Positions 1 to 12,864 of a stretch of DNA of 64,000 nt are shown piece by piece. Position 1 is the stretch's first letter; each line of letters starts with the position of its first letter. The stretch comes from Hofstenia miamia (taxonomy: Eukaryota; Xenacoelomorpha; Acoela; Hofsteniidae). The stretch is from NCBI GenBank assembly GCA_900660155.1, contig CABFPE010000117.1, forward strand, positions 545,509 to 609,508, written 5' to 3'. Made by a program: the position numbers and the translations under genes. The notes below the pieces were generated by a model that worked only from the letters and a program-made list of their open reading frames with translations, had not been told where the DNA came from and did no database searches.

Positions 1-379
1 CTCGTGTTTTGCAAGATTAGAAAGTCCATCTAAAACCACGTTAAATATTCACAGTAATCTATATAAATGCATATAAATTCCTTCAATAGGTTTGTGTTTG
101 ATTGTAAATTAGAGCAATTCAATAGTATATAAACACTGCTGTTCGCTCCACAAGTAGAGCCTTGCCTGTTTATATTTACTTCTAGTGTAGAAATTATTGT
201 TAAAAAATTTTAAATTTGCAAGATATCTTTAACAAAAATGCAAAAATGTTCAAAATTTGGTTTGAGCAGGTTTAGCAACAATTACTTTTAAAACTCTTTC
301 TAGCACACCATTTGATGCATATGTACTATCTCTGAATGCATTGCCTCTTAAAATGTGAGCTCTACCAATGGCCTTGTAA
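1..379. other. Non-coding, nothing recognised
   Basis: AT-rich sequence with no open frame, repeat boundary or RNA gene that I can support. It directly adjoins the Tc1-like relic that follows and may hold unrecognisable parts of it. Confidence 0.4.
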
Positions 380-780
380 AAAACTCTAACCGTCGTGTTA
401 TATTAATCAGGTGCTAAGGAGTGTCAATCAACAATTCGTACATAGTTTGGGCAGTGAGCCAGCGGTTGAATTGAAGCATCGTCAGAAAACATAACTTTCC
501 ACCAACCATTGATAATCCACAGGAACTAAGGAACAATATTATTATTGGAGGGGCTGAACAAAGGTCCTTCCTAAACAAAGCTCAAATTTCTTAAATTAAT
601 AAAGATTTGATGCAAAAATAAGTACGAACTGGGACAATTATTGGAGAAGCTCAAGACCCGCAGTCACTCGTGTTCCTTAGCCTCTGATAATCCATTCGGT
701 ATTTTTAATCCCATTGTTTCTCGATAAAATTTCACCCAACATATGCATGGTGCCAACTCTGGATATGGATAGTAACACAA
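380..780 (-). pseudogene. Tc1-like transposase relic
   Basis: Read on the minus strand, positions about 515 to 425 translate to a stretch containing WWKVMFSDDAS, followed by a tyrosine-valine-arginine a few residues later. This is the usual context of the second catalytic aspartate of Tc1/mariner transposases (W-K-x-V-x-F-S-D-E). Upstream on the same strand (about 780 to 650) a second frame gives a helix-turn-helix-like remnant. Frame changes and in-frame stops show it is dead. No terminal inverted repeats were found. The assignment rests on one motif. Confidence 0.4.
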
Positions 781-1965
781 TTAGTTGCATAATGAGGGAG
801 AATCATTGATGCACAAGAACATGGATTCTTCAAATATGCCCACAGTTCTGATATTTAGCTTAGTAGTACAATGTTTCAAATTTATCTACAAATGGTGTTA
901 CAAACTTTCGACACCAAATTCATTCGCAATTTCTCTATGACAATTTTTGGCTTCACGTTGAAAAAGATGGACAGACTTTGTGTTTCACTTCTGACGTTTA
1001 TTACAAAAAGTAATAATTTTTTTAATAAGCAAATATTTTAACTACAGGATGATGAGCTTGTTTATTCACTTATAACATTATTCTTAACTATGCAAAATCT
1101 CAGTTCTAGCACGTTCAGCAACGATTAAAAAATTTTTACAATATCTACTACGATTTCAATTGCAATTCATTTTATATAAATTTCAATAACTTTTAGAGCA
1201 ATATTGAGTAACCTTCAAAAACAGTGTGTTTAATGTATTTGAACTAGAACTCCTACTACAATTTTAAACTATCTAAAAAAGTCTCTTAAATATAAAAGTA
1301 TGAAATGTAAAGAACTAAGGACATAATAAAATTGTCCTTTCTTGTTTTGATCTAGTTTTTTGTGAAGTCAAAGTGTGATTTCAGCTCTTAACTTTTCGGA
1401 AGATACAAAAGCATTGTAAAAATATCTATTCTTGTGTGAATGCTAGGATTAGATCACAAGTAGCCCATCAAATAACGATTACACAAGTAGGAGTTTGGAT
1501 TTCCACACTTGAAACATTGTCAAAATCAGAAGTCGCGCCAATTCCACCAGTTAATAAATAGAAAAATGACCACAATGTCATAGGAAAAGTTTTTAGAAGT
1601 AAGTAAGAAGAAAATGGCTTCATTTAATCTCGAGTATAAATATTAAGAAACAACGAGCTGCAATGAATACTATAGGAATCAATGGTTTCGCAATTTATTT
1701 ATTGCATACAGGAATTGAAACTTGCTTATTTCGAAGGCTACACACTCTAAAAATGTTTATTTGACCGCCAGAACGGGAAGAGGGCAATCTCATCAATGGA
1801 GATCCATGGTTAGGATCCCTAAAAAATATTTCTAAAGGTCATGGTCAAGTTGGGGTAAATTTAGCACCGCGAAAAATGGGGTCAGTGAATAATACATTCA
1901 AATGTGAATTTTGTTTACTTATAATTGTGTTTTTCATAATTTGAGACAAAGCAAATGAATACATC
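781..1965. other. Non-coding, nothing recognised
   Basis: No long open frame, tandem repeat or inverted repeat pair stands out. The end of the stretch is the probable 3' flank of the small minus-strand gene that follows. Confidence 0.4.
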
Positions 1966-1971
1966 TTTATT
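1966..1971 (-). promoter_or_regulatory. Polyadenylation signal of the microprotein gene
   Basis: AATAAA on the minus strand, about 80 bases after the inferred stop codon at 2052. This is a usual distance for a cleavage and polyadenylation hexamer and supports the gene model. Confidence 0.5.
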
Positions 1972-2051
1972 AATGAGCCTAATTTTACAACACTATGACT
2001 TCACAATGTAATTTTGTCAGAGGGTATTAGCGTACTAAAATAAAACTCTAG

Positions 2052-2419
2052 CTAATTCTTTGTTTTTGGAGTATCTGAAAGGAGTCAGATAGAATTTGTG
2101 TTAATTTTTGTTAACTTACTTCGTGCTAATGTTAGATGCACAATATACCTTTTGAAACATGATTTTAATGACGATTTGCATTCGCGATTATTATATAATA
2201 AAGAACAGTTACTATTTATTAATTTATTATATAAATAGCTTTAGTATAATACTTACACTTAAAGACTTCTATGTCTATTAAGGGTGTTTCTTCGGTCAAA
2301 CTGTTCTGATTAAAGTCTATGTGAAATAATTTAGCAAATGCAAGAAACAGCAATAGAGAAAGAACAAAAAACACAACAAGCAGTATGCTGCATATTGCCG
2401 CTATTAGTATAATGTCCAT
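2052..2419 (-). CDS. Two-exon single-pass membrane microprotein
   Basis: Exon 1 runs from an ATG at 2419 to 2257 (54 codons plus one base) and ends at a strong donor, GTAAGT. Exon 2 starts at 2074 after a pyrimidine-rich acceptor ending TTTCAG, restores the frame (phase 1) and reaches TAG at 2052-2054. The intron is 182 bases. The predicted protein is 62 residues: an N-terminal hydrophobic segment at about residues 3-29 (Ile, Leu, Val, Phe), then an acidic and polar tail with a Glu-Glu pair, ending in Lys-Asn. There is no cleavable signal pattern, so a single membrane anchor is likely. An AATAAA follows 80 bases downstream. I do not recognise the family and infer no function. The splice signals, phase and poly(A) site make chance unlikely, but the short length keeps confidence moderate. 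Confidence 0.5.
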
Positions 2420-2434
2420 ACAAATGCGTATCAA

Positions 2435-5400
2435 TTTTTAATAAAATCTTTCCCACATTAATTAACTAGGAATTGAATTTTTAATTAAAAAGATAATTTC
2501 AATAATTATTTTCGTGCACAGGCAATTATTGCAATGCTATTATCGATATGACTACGTTGTTTACATCCGGGATATGTTTTATTATCACAAATGAATGAAA
2601 AAGAGGTTTGTGACAAAACATCCAGGTAGCTATCTAATCAGGAACTTCTGCCTGTGTTAGAATGATTTCTGTCTCTGTCACATAAATGTCTGCTACTAAA
2701 GCTCAAACAGTAGACCTGATTTTGCGAGGTTGTAGAAATACATCATCCCTAATAAAATTATTTTGATTTTTTTCGCTAAAAAATTGTCAAAATGTTGCCA
2801 ACATTTTGGAAAATTTTCGCCTCCTTTTGGAATCCTTTGATATATATTTTGGCAAAAATATGCATCCTTTGCGATACATTTTTGCAAAACGCTGAATCTA
2901 TTAATCTTGTAAAAACCTCTATTTGCTTGCTGTTAACTAAACTTAAAAACCCTAATTATGAGCTAACACTGAATTCCTATATTATTATAATTCAACAATA
3001 TATTATGATTTCGTAATTTCATGCACATGTACCATTTATGAACTAAACAACCTTTTGAAATGATATTCTTTTGAGTTGAAAAAACTCATTTTGCTTAATG
3101 TTAAATACTCACTTGTTGTTTTATTTTCATGTCAAATAGTAATTATGAATAAATTATTTTGAATATTCACTGTAGTTACATGTTCTAATTTTTAAAAATT
3201 AAAAATTTGATGAAGGGCTTTTTAATAGCGTTTTTCGGATTTAAATATTGTAGGAAACATCATATATATCAAATCCCGGAAAGGTTAAACCAGTGCCGCA
3301 TAATTTCTATAAGTAGTCAACTTTAATGGCTGAATGAGTTTGAATGTTTGTTTGAAACATACTTTACAAAATATATGCAAAAATATATAATAGAATATGC
3401 AACATATTTATGCTGTGTAGGTTAACATTTCGACAAAATGCTGTCAAATTATCCATAATCCAAAAAGCTGCCAAAAATCCAGATTTTGTTAAAAATCAAA
3501 ACAATTTTCCCAAAACTTACCAAAATGTTGCCAAAAATCTATAATCCAAAGATTTTCTAAACGTATCCACAATTTTGAGAAACTCCCGCGCATTAAGCTT
3601 TGTAATTGTTAATCAAGTTTCCAATTTTATTGAACATTCTGGAGATTTTCCTTCTTTGTTAGTTAATGCGGATGCATCTTTTGGAAAAAAGAGGTTGTGC
3701 TCGTTTCATATTTTTGAGGTAATGATATGTTATCTTACTAAGCACTCTGGCAGCTGAGACTCTTGCTCTGGCTGACTGCCTTTACAGTGTTCTTCACATT
3801 TGAGACACACTACAATTAAAATATTATGATTACCATCTAAATGACATTCAATATGCAATATTTTATATAATTTTGAATTAAGGTATTAAAATCTATAGCA
3901 TTAAGTTTATCCAACTTATCAATACACAATACCCGCAGTAATCATACATGACAATAGTTGCAATATTAGTGCTCTCGTATTGCCTACACACCTTATTGAG
4001 GGTCGCTGTATATATGCACTTTACACTGTGCACAATGATCCATTGAACTAAGTAGTAGTTACCCATTTTCATAGCATTGTTATTAACACCATTCTTTACA
4101 TCACATCTTTTTACCATTTTAATTCACAAATACATTTCTTGAATACCCAAAATTTATATGTAAGAAAATTTTGAAAGCTCTTACTTTTAGAGTTTCGATT
4201 AATTTTCTTGACGATTATGAAATTGTTGATGAAATTTATACTTTGAATGGAAGCAGAAAATATAATAGGGGTGATAGATGGTAATATAATAATGCTTTTT
4301 CCAAAACCAGGGCAGACACGACCAGTTTGATTCTTGTGGCCTCGTATTACCTACGGTTTCGTATTGCCTAGAACTACAAAACTAATCATGGCTGTTACTT
4401 TTTCTTTTGAAACCTGGAATGCCAATTAAATAACTTTTATTTGATTGTAGGGAAACTTTTTAAGTGTATCATGAAATTGGTATCAAACTTAGGGAAGGGT
4501 GGACTTTAAATGGATTTCCTTTCCAAGATAATGGAATTTTATGGCTTTCTACAATTGCTCTTACAAAATTTAACATTTCTCCTTTAAGTTGATTTTACAA
4601 ACTATTAAATCTATAATTCTATAACTAAGATTTGAAATTTAATGGTTTAAGTTCAATTTCGGTCAATGTACATTCTTTGCAACCATGAAGCAATTTTTGG
4701 AAAAAATTACTTGAATTTGATGTCAATGGGCTAAAAATTCTAAAAATAGTTAACATTTAAAATTTAAGCAATATTTGAAACTGGTTTTAGACACGTAAAA
4801 ATTGTATTTAATTCTTAAATACAATGTTCTAACTAATTTTAAAGCAAACTTTTTTTTCAAGAAAATTCTTGGCATTTTTGTTTATAAATTTATAAGAAAA
4901 GAATTTCAAAATTTCTTCGTTTTTAGGCGTCAAGATATTTTTCCCAACCAATTATTTTAGATTAATAAGGAATTTTCTGTGTAATATATCGCTAAAGCAC
5001 CAACACCAACTTTATTCATAATGGTAATTCTACCACATTTTCAATATTATTCGCTAAGTAATGTTCACTATGAGCAAGGCATTTTCGAAGTGATTTTTCC
5101 CACAAGTCTTTGTCCCCAAGCAGTTTTATCAATTTTAAGGACTCTACAAAGCACCCGGTTTATGCTACATTCGGCAAGACTTATTGAGAAATAACACTGT
5201 ATGATCCATGGACATTATGTTCTTGATTAGCATGATTGATTCGAACATTTTATGTGATCCAGCTACAAACACTTCATGAGAAAATTTGTGGTTAAATGCG
5301 AGTGATACTGATTCACATGTTTTCGCTTTGAAAAATTTTACATTTCACACAATGGATAGTGGCGTAAAGTAGACAATGATCTCTGACTTCTAATAATTTA

Positions 5401-6023
5401 TTGTTTTTTGCAAATGTACGTAGGAAAAATACTATTTCTACTTAATAAACAGTGGTTGGAATTAAGTCAAGAACGAATCTACATTTTTTGTTAATTTGCT
5501 ACACCTTTTGCAATTTAACTTGAGTAAACTTCTCATAGTAAGATTACATGTGCTAAGATTATGAATGTATTAATCAAATAGAATACTACAGACATATTTT
5601 CGTGATAAATTGTGCACGCAGACACTATTGTGTATTCATTACATCTTTCACTTTATGTTTCTATTAATGATGTCTACTAATATTTTTAATAATGGTGACG
5701 TAAACTGGAAAAAATTTAAGCACAATTTGATTATTGTCTTGGCAGAGTTAAGCATTCGGTAAGCTATAAAAAATTGCAAAATGTGTAGCAGCTTTAAAGT
5801 AATTTTGCTTTTTTCTAGTTATTCTTAAAACTTCTTAAAATTACTGTTGAAGCTTTATAATAAGTGATTGACCACATTTGGGTTAATTATTGCATTACAA
5901 TATGTATTAACAATATTTATATAAGTATCATGATGTATACAAAACAAACATTTTGTAAAAGTCATTAATATTAAACATGTTTCTGCGTAAATAAGCGAGA
6001 ATATATATTTAAATGTCTATGCT
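2435..6023. other. Intergenic, no gene recognised
   Basis: Only short chance frames are present. Related gccaa-rich words recur at 2780-2900 and 3430-3570 (aaatgttgccaa), and a CGTATTRCCTA word occurs near 3972, 4344 and 4361, hinting at degenerate mobile DNA. No terminal repeats or coding similarity could be defined. Confidence 0.35.
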
Positions 6024-7947
6024 TTAACTACAATGACAATCCCATTTCACTTTTTTTGGCGGGCTGCTCCGCTTCACTCTCAGGGCAGAAATTTTCGCAC
6101 AGCGTGAAAAAGCTGTTGAATAGTCGAACACCATTGCTTCAAGATCGTCTGGATTTTCAACAGCAACTAAGGTAATCAACTTGCAGGGATCCAATACTCG
6201 CTCTTTAGATTCCGAGAACTCATCGGCATTATATTCATGAATGGTTGTATCAGCTTGTGATGCTACATATCCAATAAAGACTGCACTGCTCAAAACTTCA
6301 GCTGCCCCTAAGTAACGTTCTACTCCTCTTATGAGATTGACGACTGCTCCCTTTGAAATAATGACAGGCAGACGAAGATTTGGATATGGTGGCAATGAAG
6401 AATAATTTTTAAAAAATTCTGGTGGTAAATAAGATTCTAGTTGTTCATCACTCGAAGCTGCTTTGTTGATGTTAAACCTACCAATAATATAGTTTGTAGG
6501 ATACGTGCGAAAGGGTTCAATGGCTCTGATGTAATTCTTATAGTTAAAGTAATCACGATGAGGGAGAAAAATAATTTTTTCTGCATTGCTACAAATTGAT
6601 GCTAAAATTTTTATGAGACAGGCGATTTTGTTGGTGCTCTCATTTTCGCATCGAGTTAATCCAATTACATGAACTTGATAAGGCAAACTTTTATAAAGAA
6701 AAAATTGTTTTTGCATTTGCAAAAGGGACATTTCATAAATGAGAACAATTTCTTTGGTCTTCGGAATCATCGGATTTTTTTGCCAGAAATCCACAGTTCT
6801 AAAAGATGTATCAAAACCATGTATGAAGAAAACAGTTTGCTCAAGCGTTGCATTACAAGCCCGTTTTGCACCAATATCAATATTTGAAGAATTTTCTAGA
6901 TATGATATTAACATTTCCTCTTCATTCATGGAATGCGTAGTTTCTTTGAATGGCGTAGTACCGATATCTTCACCTGCTTTACTGGTTAATTGATTAAAAT
7001 ATTTATCATTGTCATCATTACGAAAAGAATTAAAATACCGCCATTTATTGAAATTACTGTAATCCCCATTAGTCTGAAGCATATCATCGTCAAAATCATC
7101 ATCATCATCCTCATCAGTATCAACTTCGAAATTATCATCGGTGTCTCCAAAAGCATCCTGATCTACCGCCCACCTGTTTCCAAAATCATCCTGATCTACT
7201 TCCATGATGTTGTCAGTGTCACCGAAAACATCCTGATCATCTTCAATTGTATTATCGGTTTCAGCATTAAATAAATTGGCCATATCAGAGTCATCGTTCG
7301 TATCACTATTGTCATCGTAATTTTGTGTATCTTGGGAAAGGCTTGGCGTTTCTCTGTCAGGCTCAAATTTGTCTTCAGCGATGTTTCCGTCACCATTTTG
7401 ATTGAAGCCAAACCTGTACAAACACGCAATGATGATCGCCAAGTTTTTACTATTTACCAAAGACCATGCCTTACCTTTGTTGTAAAATTCAAAAATGAAT
7501 TGGGTTTATGGCTCCAATGAAATGAAATTTGGTTGCTCTTAAAAATTGAACAAAAATTGCAACCTTTACTAAGAAAGGAATATTTTAGAAAAAATCTAAT
7601 GCATTGAAAATTTTTCGAATTATTGAAAATTGTTTAACTGTGTACTGATAAAGTGCATAAATAATTAAAAATATAGATCATCACTGCGTATCATCTAAAG
7701 ATAAATTGTTTTCGTCGTTGTTGTCGTCAGCGTCGTCGTCGTCGATATCTTCCTCAAACAAATTGAATAAATCTTGCGAAACACGTTGTTTCTGGTGGGC
7801 ACTATCGGCTACTCTGAGAAATTTTAAGAAACGTGCTTTCTCCTCATCAGAAAATTTGTTAACTATTGCTGGATCGAAATGACCATTCACTTCATAGTGA
7901 TTGTGAATAGCTACAAAATTCAATATTGCCAGAATTAGCAAAAACAT
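6024..7947 (-). CDS. Divergent GT31 (galactosyltransferase-like) type II membrane protein with Asp-rich stalk
   Basis: Model: exon 1 from 7947 to 7685, intron 7684-7414 (271 bases, donor GTGATG weak, acceptor TTTGTACAG), exon 2 from 7413 to 6024. The phase fits exactly and gives about 550 residues. The N-terminus is hydrophobic (residues 1-14). The open frame continues upstream to a possible acceptor at 7979, which would complete a 19-residue signal anchor preceded by an arginine, so the true start may lie in an earlier exon. Residues about 70-200 are very acidic and hold repeats of DQDxFGDTD at about 147 and 172, with a degenerate unit between. The C-terminal 300 residues follow the GT31 order: FFIHG at about 282, an NAEKIIFL strand, LPPYP near 428, and VFIGYV near 467. 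In active GT31 enzymes the strand leads into DDD; here it reads PHRDYFN, and the ED before VxxG is SS. I infer a Golgi or ER protein that may not be catalytic. Confidence 0.6.
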
Positions 7948-8261
7948 TGTGGCAACGAAACCTCGAAGAGTGTAGTTTCCTATGATGAATTATTTCTATT
8001 TATTTTGAAACACTTGTGCAACAGCATGGAGTATATTGACCCAGGCTTTGCATCACATCTTTAAATAGATGTCCACATTAATATTTAGGCAATTTTCAAA
8101 AACAAATATAACATTTCTTGTTCATATTTTTAAATATGCTAAGAATATTTTAAAAAAAAGTCAATAAAATAAGAGTATGCATATATATATAAAAGCAATA
8201 AGATATTAAGATCGGCAATGAGATTAATATTTATGGTTTACCAAAATGCCTATATAATATT

Positions 8262-10846
8262 AGTTGGTGACGCAAATAAAAAACTTTACAAGGAATTGAA
8301 GATTTTCAACTGACAAACATAGTAGATAAGTCTACGTTTTTTCCCAACGAAAGCCAACTGGACCTGGCATATTTAACAGATAAAAATGTATGTACAGTAG
8401 AAATGGAACCACCAATAGGAAGCTGTAACATCATATACCATATAGCAATTAATTGAAACCTAAATTCTCTTCCTGTAGCAAAGCAAGATATCCGTTTAAA
8501 GCCCATTACAACATCGAAAAGGTTACTAGAACCAAAATGGAGACAATATTAAATGACATGGATTGGGATGAACTTCTTAAAAGAGACAACAACATTGATA
8601 ATCAAGTTGATATAATTGAAAAGCAAATATTACACATTTTAAAAATCAACACTACTAATTATAAAGTCCGCAATAAAGGAATGCAATATATACAGGATAC
8701 TTTCTTAAGATCTGTGCTAGCTAATAAGAAGTCGTTACTAAAATGTCAAAAGAAGCATGAACTGAACGTTTTGAAAATAAAAATTAACAAATATGTCAAA
8801 ACTAAAAGACGACAAGAAATGGAAAAACTTACAGTCGATCAATTATATATTGAAATGAGAAGACGCACGAATCCAGCAATACCTAAGATACAAATAAACT
8901 CTTTTGAAGCACATGCACTTAATATGGTTTTCACTTCATTTAACAAATGTAAATCTCGCGACGATCAAATGTGCGAGTTTGGCAATCATGATGAAGATGT
9001 ACCAATAATTACAGAAATAATGGTGGAAAACACTTTTAGAAAGATAAGACCAAAAACATCACCGGGAAAAAGTNTATAAAGTCCGCAATAAAGGAATGCA
9101 ATATATACAGGATACTTTCTTAAGATCTGTGCTAGCTAATAAGAAGTCGTTACTAAAATGTCAAAAGAAGCATGAACTGAACGTTTTGAAAATAAAAATT
9201 AACAAATATGTCAAAACTAAAAGACGACAAGAAATGGAAAAACTTACAGTCGATCAATTATATATTGAAATGAGAAGACGCACGAATCCAGCAATACCTA
9301 AGATACAAATAAACTCTTTTGAAGCACATGCACTTAATATGGTTTTCACTTCATTTAACAAATGTAAATCTCGCGACGATCAAATGTGCGAGTTTGGCAA
9401 TCATGATGAAGATGTACCAATAATTACAGAAATAATGGTGGAAAACACTTTTAGAAAGATAAGAACAAAAACATCACCGGAAAAAAGTGTATTACCACCC
9501 GGGATTTTTAAGAACTTTGCAAAGGAGCTGGCTAAACCCTTTTGATATTTGTACCAAAAATGTCTACATGAGTTTTATTACCCAAAAAGATGGAAATCAG
9601 CAGTAATAATACCCATACCTAAAATACCAAATCCAGATAAAAATAACTATAAACACTTCAGACCACTAACAATAACACCCATTGCAGCAAGATGTCTGGA
9701 CTCTATATTAGCAGATTCTATACTAGTAAATTTAATATTTCTTTAGATTCAAACCAATTTGCCTACAAAAAGATAGGTCAACAACAAATGCATTATTGTA
9801 TTTAGTGGACAAAATAACGACAACACTGAATTCTAAGCAAACGGCTATAGTAAAGATTGCCTTTTTAGATTATAGAAGTGCTTATAACACAGTATTGCAA
9901 ACAAAATCGTAAATAGAAAAAAACTGCAATAGCCGTGGATGGCAAATTTTATCAGTAACTATCTTTCTAATTTTAATCAGTGTTTTCAATTCGAAAAATT
10001 AAAATATTCTGAAAATATTACTCTATCTGTTGGAGTGCCGCAAGGGGGACCAATGTCAGGTGCTCTGTTTACACACCTTACTTACGAAATATGTACAAAG
10101 AAACTAATTTACCCTGCAACATCAGAAATAATTACATATTCGGATGATACATGTATAACTGGAGATATTCTAACATTGACTAGTGAAAAGGACGATCATA
10201 GTTTTGAGAAAAATGTTAAAGATGTCTACAAATGTCAAAAACAAACAGCCTAATAATTAATGATACAAAATCAATGGTATTGGTGTGTAGGCATCCTAAT
10301 ATCAAGAACTCAAGAATGATACCTTTACTAAATAAGTCAATTAAATGCGATGGACTTGAACTTCATGAACAACCTTAGTAAAATATCTGGGTATTAAAAT
10401 AAATAAGGATTTGAACTGGAATGATCAAGTGAATTATCATATTTGTAAGGCATTTCGTTCTATTTTATCAACGTCTTTCTTTATTGAATTTATACCAACT
10501 CCATAAACTATGGATGATTTTTTGAGACATACATTAAGCCAATATATACATGCGCTTCTGTGGTGTGGGTACCAGGATTTCGGAAAATAATAGAAAATCC
10601 TTACGAAAACCGCTCAAACTGTTTTCCAAACTGTTAAACATCAGTAAATACAAGCTTATTGATAGCATTAATAGTACTTTCAATGAAACATTTAAACAAT
10701 ACGCCTGGAAGATTCATAATGATAATGATCATCCCATGCATGAAAGAATGAAATTCTCTAAACATAATACTCGAACTAAAGTTATTCTAGATGTGAAAAA
10801 AGATGTACGACGAAGCAAAGCCTTTCTACCAGCAGCACTTAAATAA
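8262..10846 (+). pseudogene. 5'-truncated LINE (endonuclease plus reverse transcriptase)
   Basis: The 5' end (8262-8450) translates to the tail of an apurinic-type endonuclease: VGDAN, then LDLAYL, then PPIGSC. A linker rich in Lys and Arg follows, interrupted by the duplication around 9074. The reverse transcriptase begins with WKSAVIIPIPK and RPLTITPIAARCLD near 9600. After stops and frameshifts come GVPQGGPMSGALF near 10035 and the YSDDT catalytic motif (YxDD class) near 10139. The C-terminal domain (10550-10846) ends in the SKAFLPAAL type of signature seen at the ends of CR1/Jockey-like ORF2 proteins. No poly(A) or microsatellite tail follows the stop directly. Several stops mean it is inactive. 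Confidence 0.8.
8660..9488 (+). repeat. 414-base duplication across a single N
   Basis: 8660-9073 and 9075-9488 are the same LINE linker sequence with about two mismatches, meeting at a lone N at 9074. The reading frame is natural if one copy is removed. This looks like overlapping contig ends or two haplotypes joined without merging, not a biological tandem repeat. Confidence 0.85.
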
Positions 10847-10967
10847 ATATAAATAATGGAACTCTTCCCCGGTTCCTATAGTAATGTTTCTATTGAAATT
10901 TTCCAACTTTCCTTTTTACATGCCACTTTGTGTTGTGTACAGGAAGTAAAGCGTGGATACATTACAT

Positions 10968-10971
<4 letters not shown>

Positions 10972-11006
<35 letters not shown>

Positions 11007-12006
11007 NNNNNNNNNNNNNNNNNNNNNNNNNNNNNNNNNNNNNNNNNNNNNNNNNNNNNNNNNNNNNNNNNNNNNNNNNNNNNNNNNNNNNNNNNNNNNN
11101 NNNNNNNNNNNNNNNNNNNNNNNNNNNNNNNNNNNNNNNNNNNNNNNNNNNNNNNNNNNNNNNNNNNNNNNNNNNNNNNNNNNNNNNNNNNNNNNNNNNN
11201 NNNNNNNNNNNNNNNNNNNNNNNNNNNNNNNNNNNNNNNNNNNNNNNNNNNNNNNNNNNNNNNNNNNNNNNNNNNNNNNNNNNNNNNNNNNNNNNNNNNN
11301 NNNNNNNNNNNNNNNNNNNNNNNNNNNNNNNNNNNNNNNNNNNNNNNNNNNNNNNNNNNNNNNNNNNNNNNNNNNNNNNNNNNNNNNNNNNNNNNNNNNN
11401 NNNNNNNNNNNNNNNNNNNNNNNNNNNNNNNNNNNNNNNNNNNNNNNNNNNNNNNNNNNNNNNNNNNNNNNNNNNNNNNNNNNNNNNNNNNNNNNNNNNN
11501 NNNNNNNNNNNNNNNNNNNNNNNNNNNNNNNNNNNNNNNNNNNNNNNNNNNNNNNNNNNNNNNNNNNNNNNNNNNNNNNNNNNNNNNNNNNNNNNNNNNN
11601 NNNNNNNNNNNNNNNNNNNNNNNNNNNNNNNNNNNNNNNNNNNNNNNNNNNNNNNNNNNNNNNNNNNNNNNNNNNNNNNNNNNNNNNNNNNNNNNNNNNN
11701 NNNNNNNNNNNNNNNNNNNNNNNNNNNNNNNNNNNNNNNNNNNNNNNNNNNNNNNNNNNNNNNNNNNNNNNNNNNNNNNNNNNNNNNNNNNNNNNNNNNN
11801 NNNNNNNNNNNNNNNNNNNNNNNNNNNNNNNNNNNNNNNNNNNNNNNNNNNNNNNNNNNNNNNNNNNNNNNNNNNNNNNNNNNNNNNNNNNNNNNNNNNN
11901 NNNNNNNNNNNNNNNNNNNNNNNNNNNNNNNNNNNNNNNNNNNNNNNNNNNNNNNNNNNNNNNNNNNNNNNNNNNNNNNNNNNNNNNNNNNNNNNNNNNN
12001 NNNNNN
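10972..12006. other. (TA)n tract and 1000-base assembly gap
   Basis: A TA dinucleotide run (about 10972-11006) leads into an N gap at 11007-12006. The open frames predicted across it are artefacts. The gap size is probably a placeholder. Confidence 0.95.
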
Positions 12007-12430
12007 GTCTCCTTCTGTTCAATCGACTACTGACTCGCAAATTGGATCTTGATCCTTTTGATTTCATTCAGTTCTCTAATTCCTGCTGCACTCGCTCTGA
12101 TGATGTTGTCACCTTCTCCATTCGCCGTACAAAGAAACATCGCACCCTTCACTCGTTTTTCAATCGTGCTTGTACTGCTGCTAATTACATCTTGACTCGC
12201 AACCCTCCAACAGCGATTGATTTCTTTTCTCCGCCACCGAGCTTCAAGAAATCTTTGATGGCTTTCCTCTTTTCTGAGCCCTTCTCCAACTTCGCCTACT
12301 CTTCCATTTGCTCCTATTTCATCTCCTGTGACTGTCCTCGCTGCCGTAAAACTTGACTTGTTTTTATTTCTTGTTGTGTATGCCTTCAGCGGCTAAATAA
12401 AGTCATTGATTATTATTATTATTATTATTT
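12007..12430 (+). pseudogene. LINE ORF2 C-terminus with (ATT)n tail
   Basis: The open frame entering from the gap reads LTRKLDLDPFDF, later RTKKHRTLHSFFNRAC, then FKKSLMAFLF, and stops at 12356 after a CDCPRC motif. This is the layout of CR1/L2-type ORF2 C-terminal regions (a basic RT-distal segment followed by a Cys-containing end). The 3' UTR holds AATAAA near 12395 and ends in an (ATT)n run at 12410-12430, a microsatellite tail typical of these clades. The reverse transcriptase core lies in or beyond the gap. Confidence 0.6.
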
Positions 12431-12828
12431 ATCAATGCAGGTTTTTACTGTTCTACAGGCTGACTTGTGAATGAGTCGAAAATTTTAAGCTTGGCTTGGC
12501 CCAGTTTGCTTCAATTCTGTGTTTATTCTACACCACTCAGCTTGTTAATGAAACCTTTCAATGCGACTCGTTTTAGCTTGATAAATTTTTTAAAAATTTT
12601 GTCCTCTCTGATTTCCTCTCCAAGACTATTTGGTTCATTTAATAAAAATTGATAAATAAGACTATAAGAAATGTATATTTGATAACATAATATGAAAGTC
12701 GGCATGATCACATCGACAACTATTAAATTCAAATGACAAAATTGATATGTTTAAAGCAAACTTGTTTTGAACTTGTTGTATTCCAATACAATATAGTATA
12801 GGCGGTGGATATAACTCCCATAGTATCT

Positions 12829-12830
12829 AT

Positions 12831-12864
<34 letters not shown>
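12829..12864. repeat. (TA)n tract abutting a mariner-type element
   Basis: A TA run with one AA interruption, ending exactly at the 5' terminal repeat of the next element. TA is the target of Tc1/mariner integration. Confidence 0.8.

Noticed and set aside
10856-12356. Long open frames on both strands across 11007-12006
   Set aside because: They consist of unknown residues over the N gap; only the part after 12007 carries protein-like sequence.
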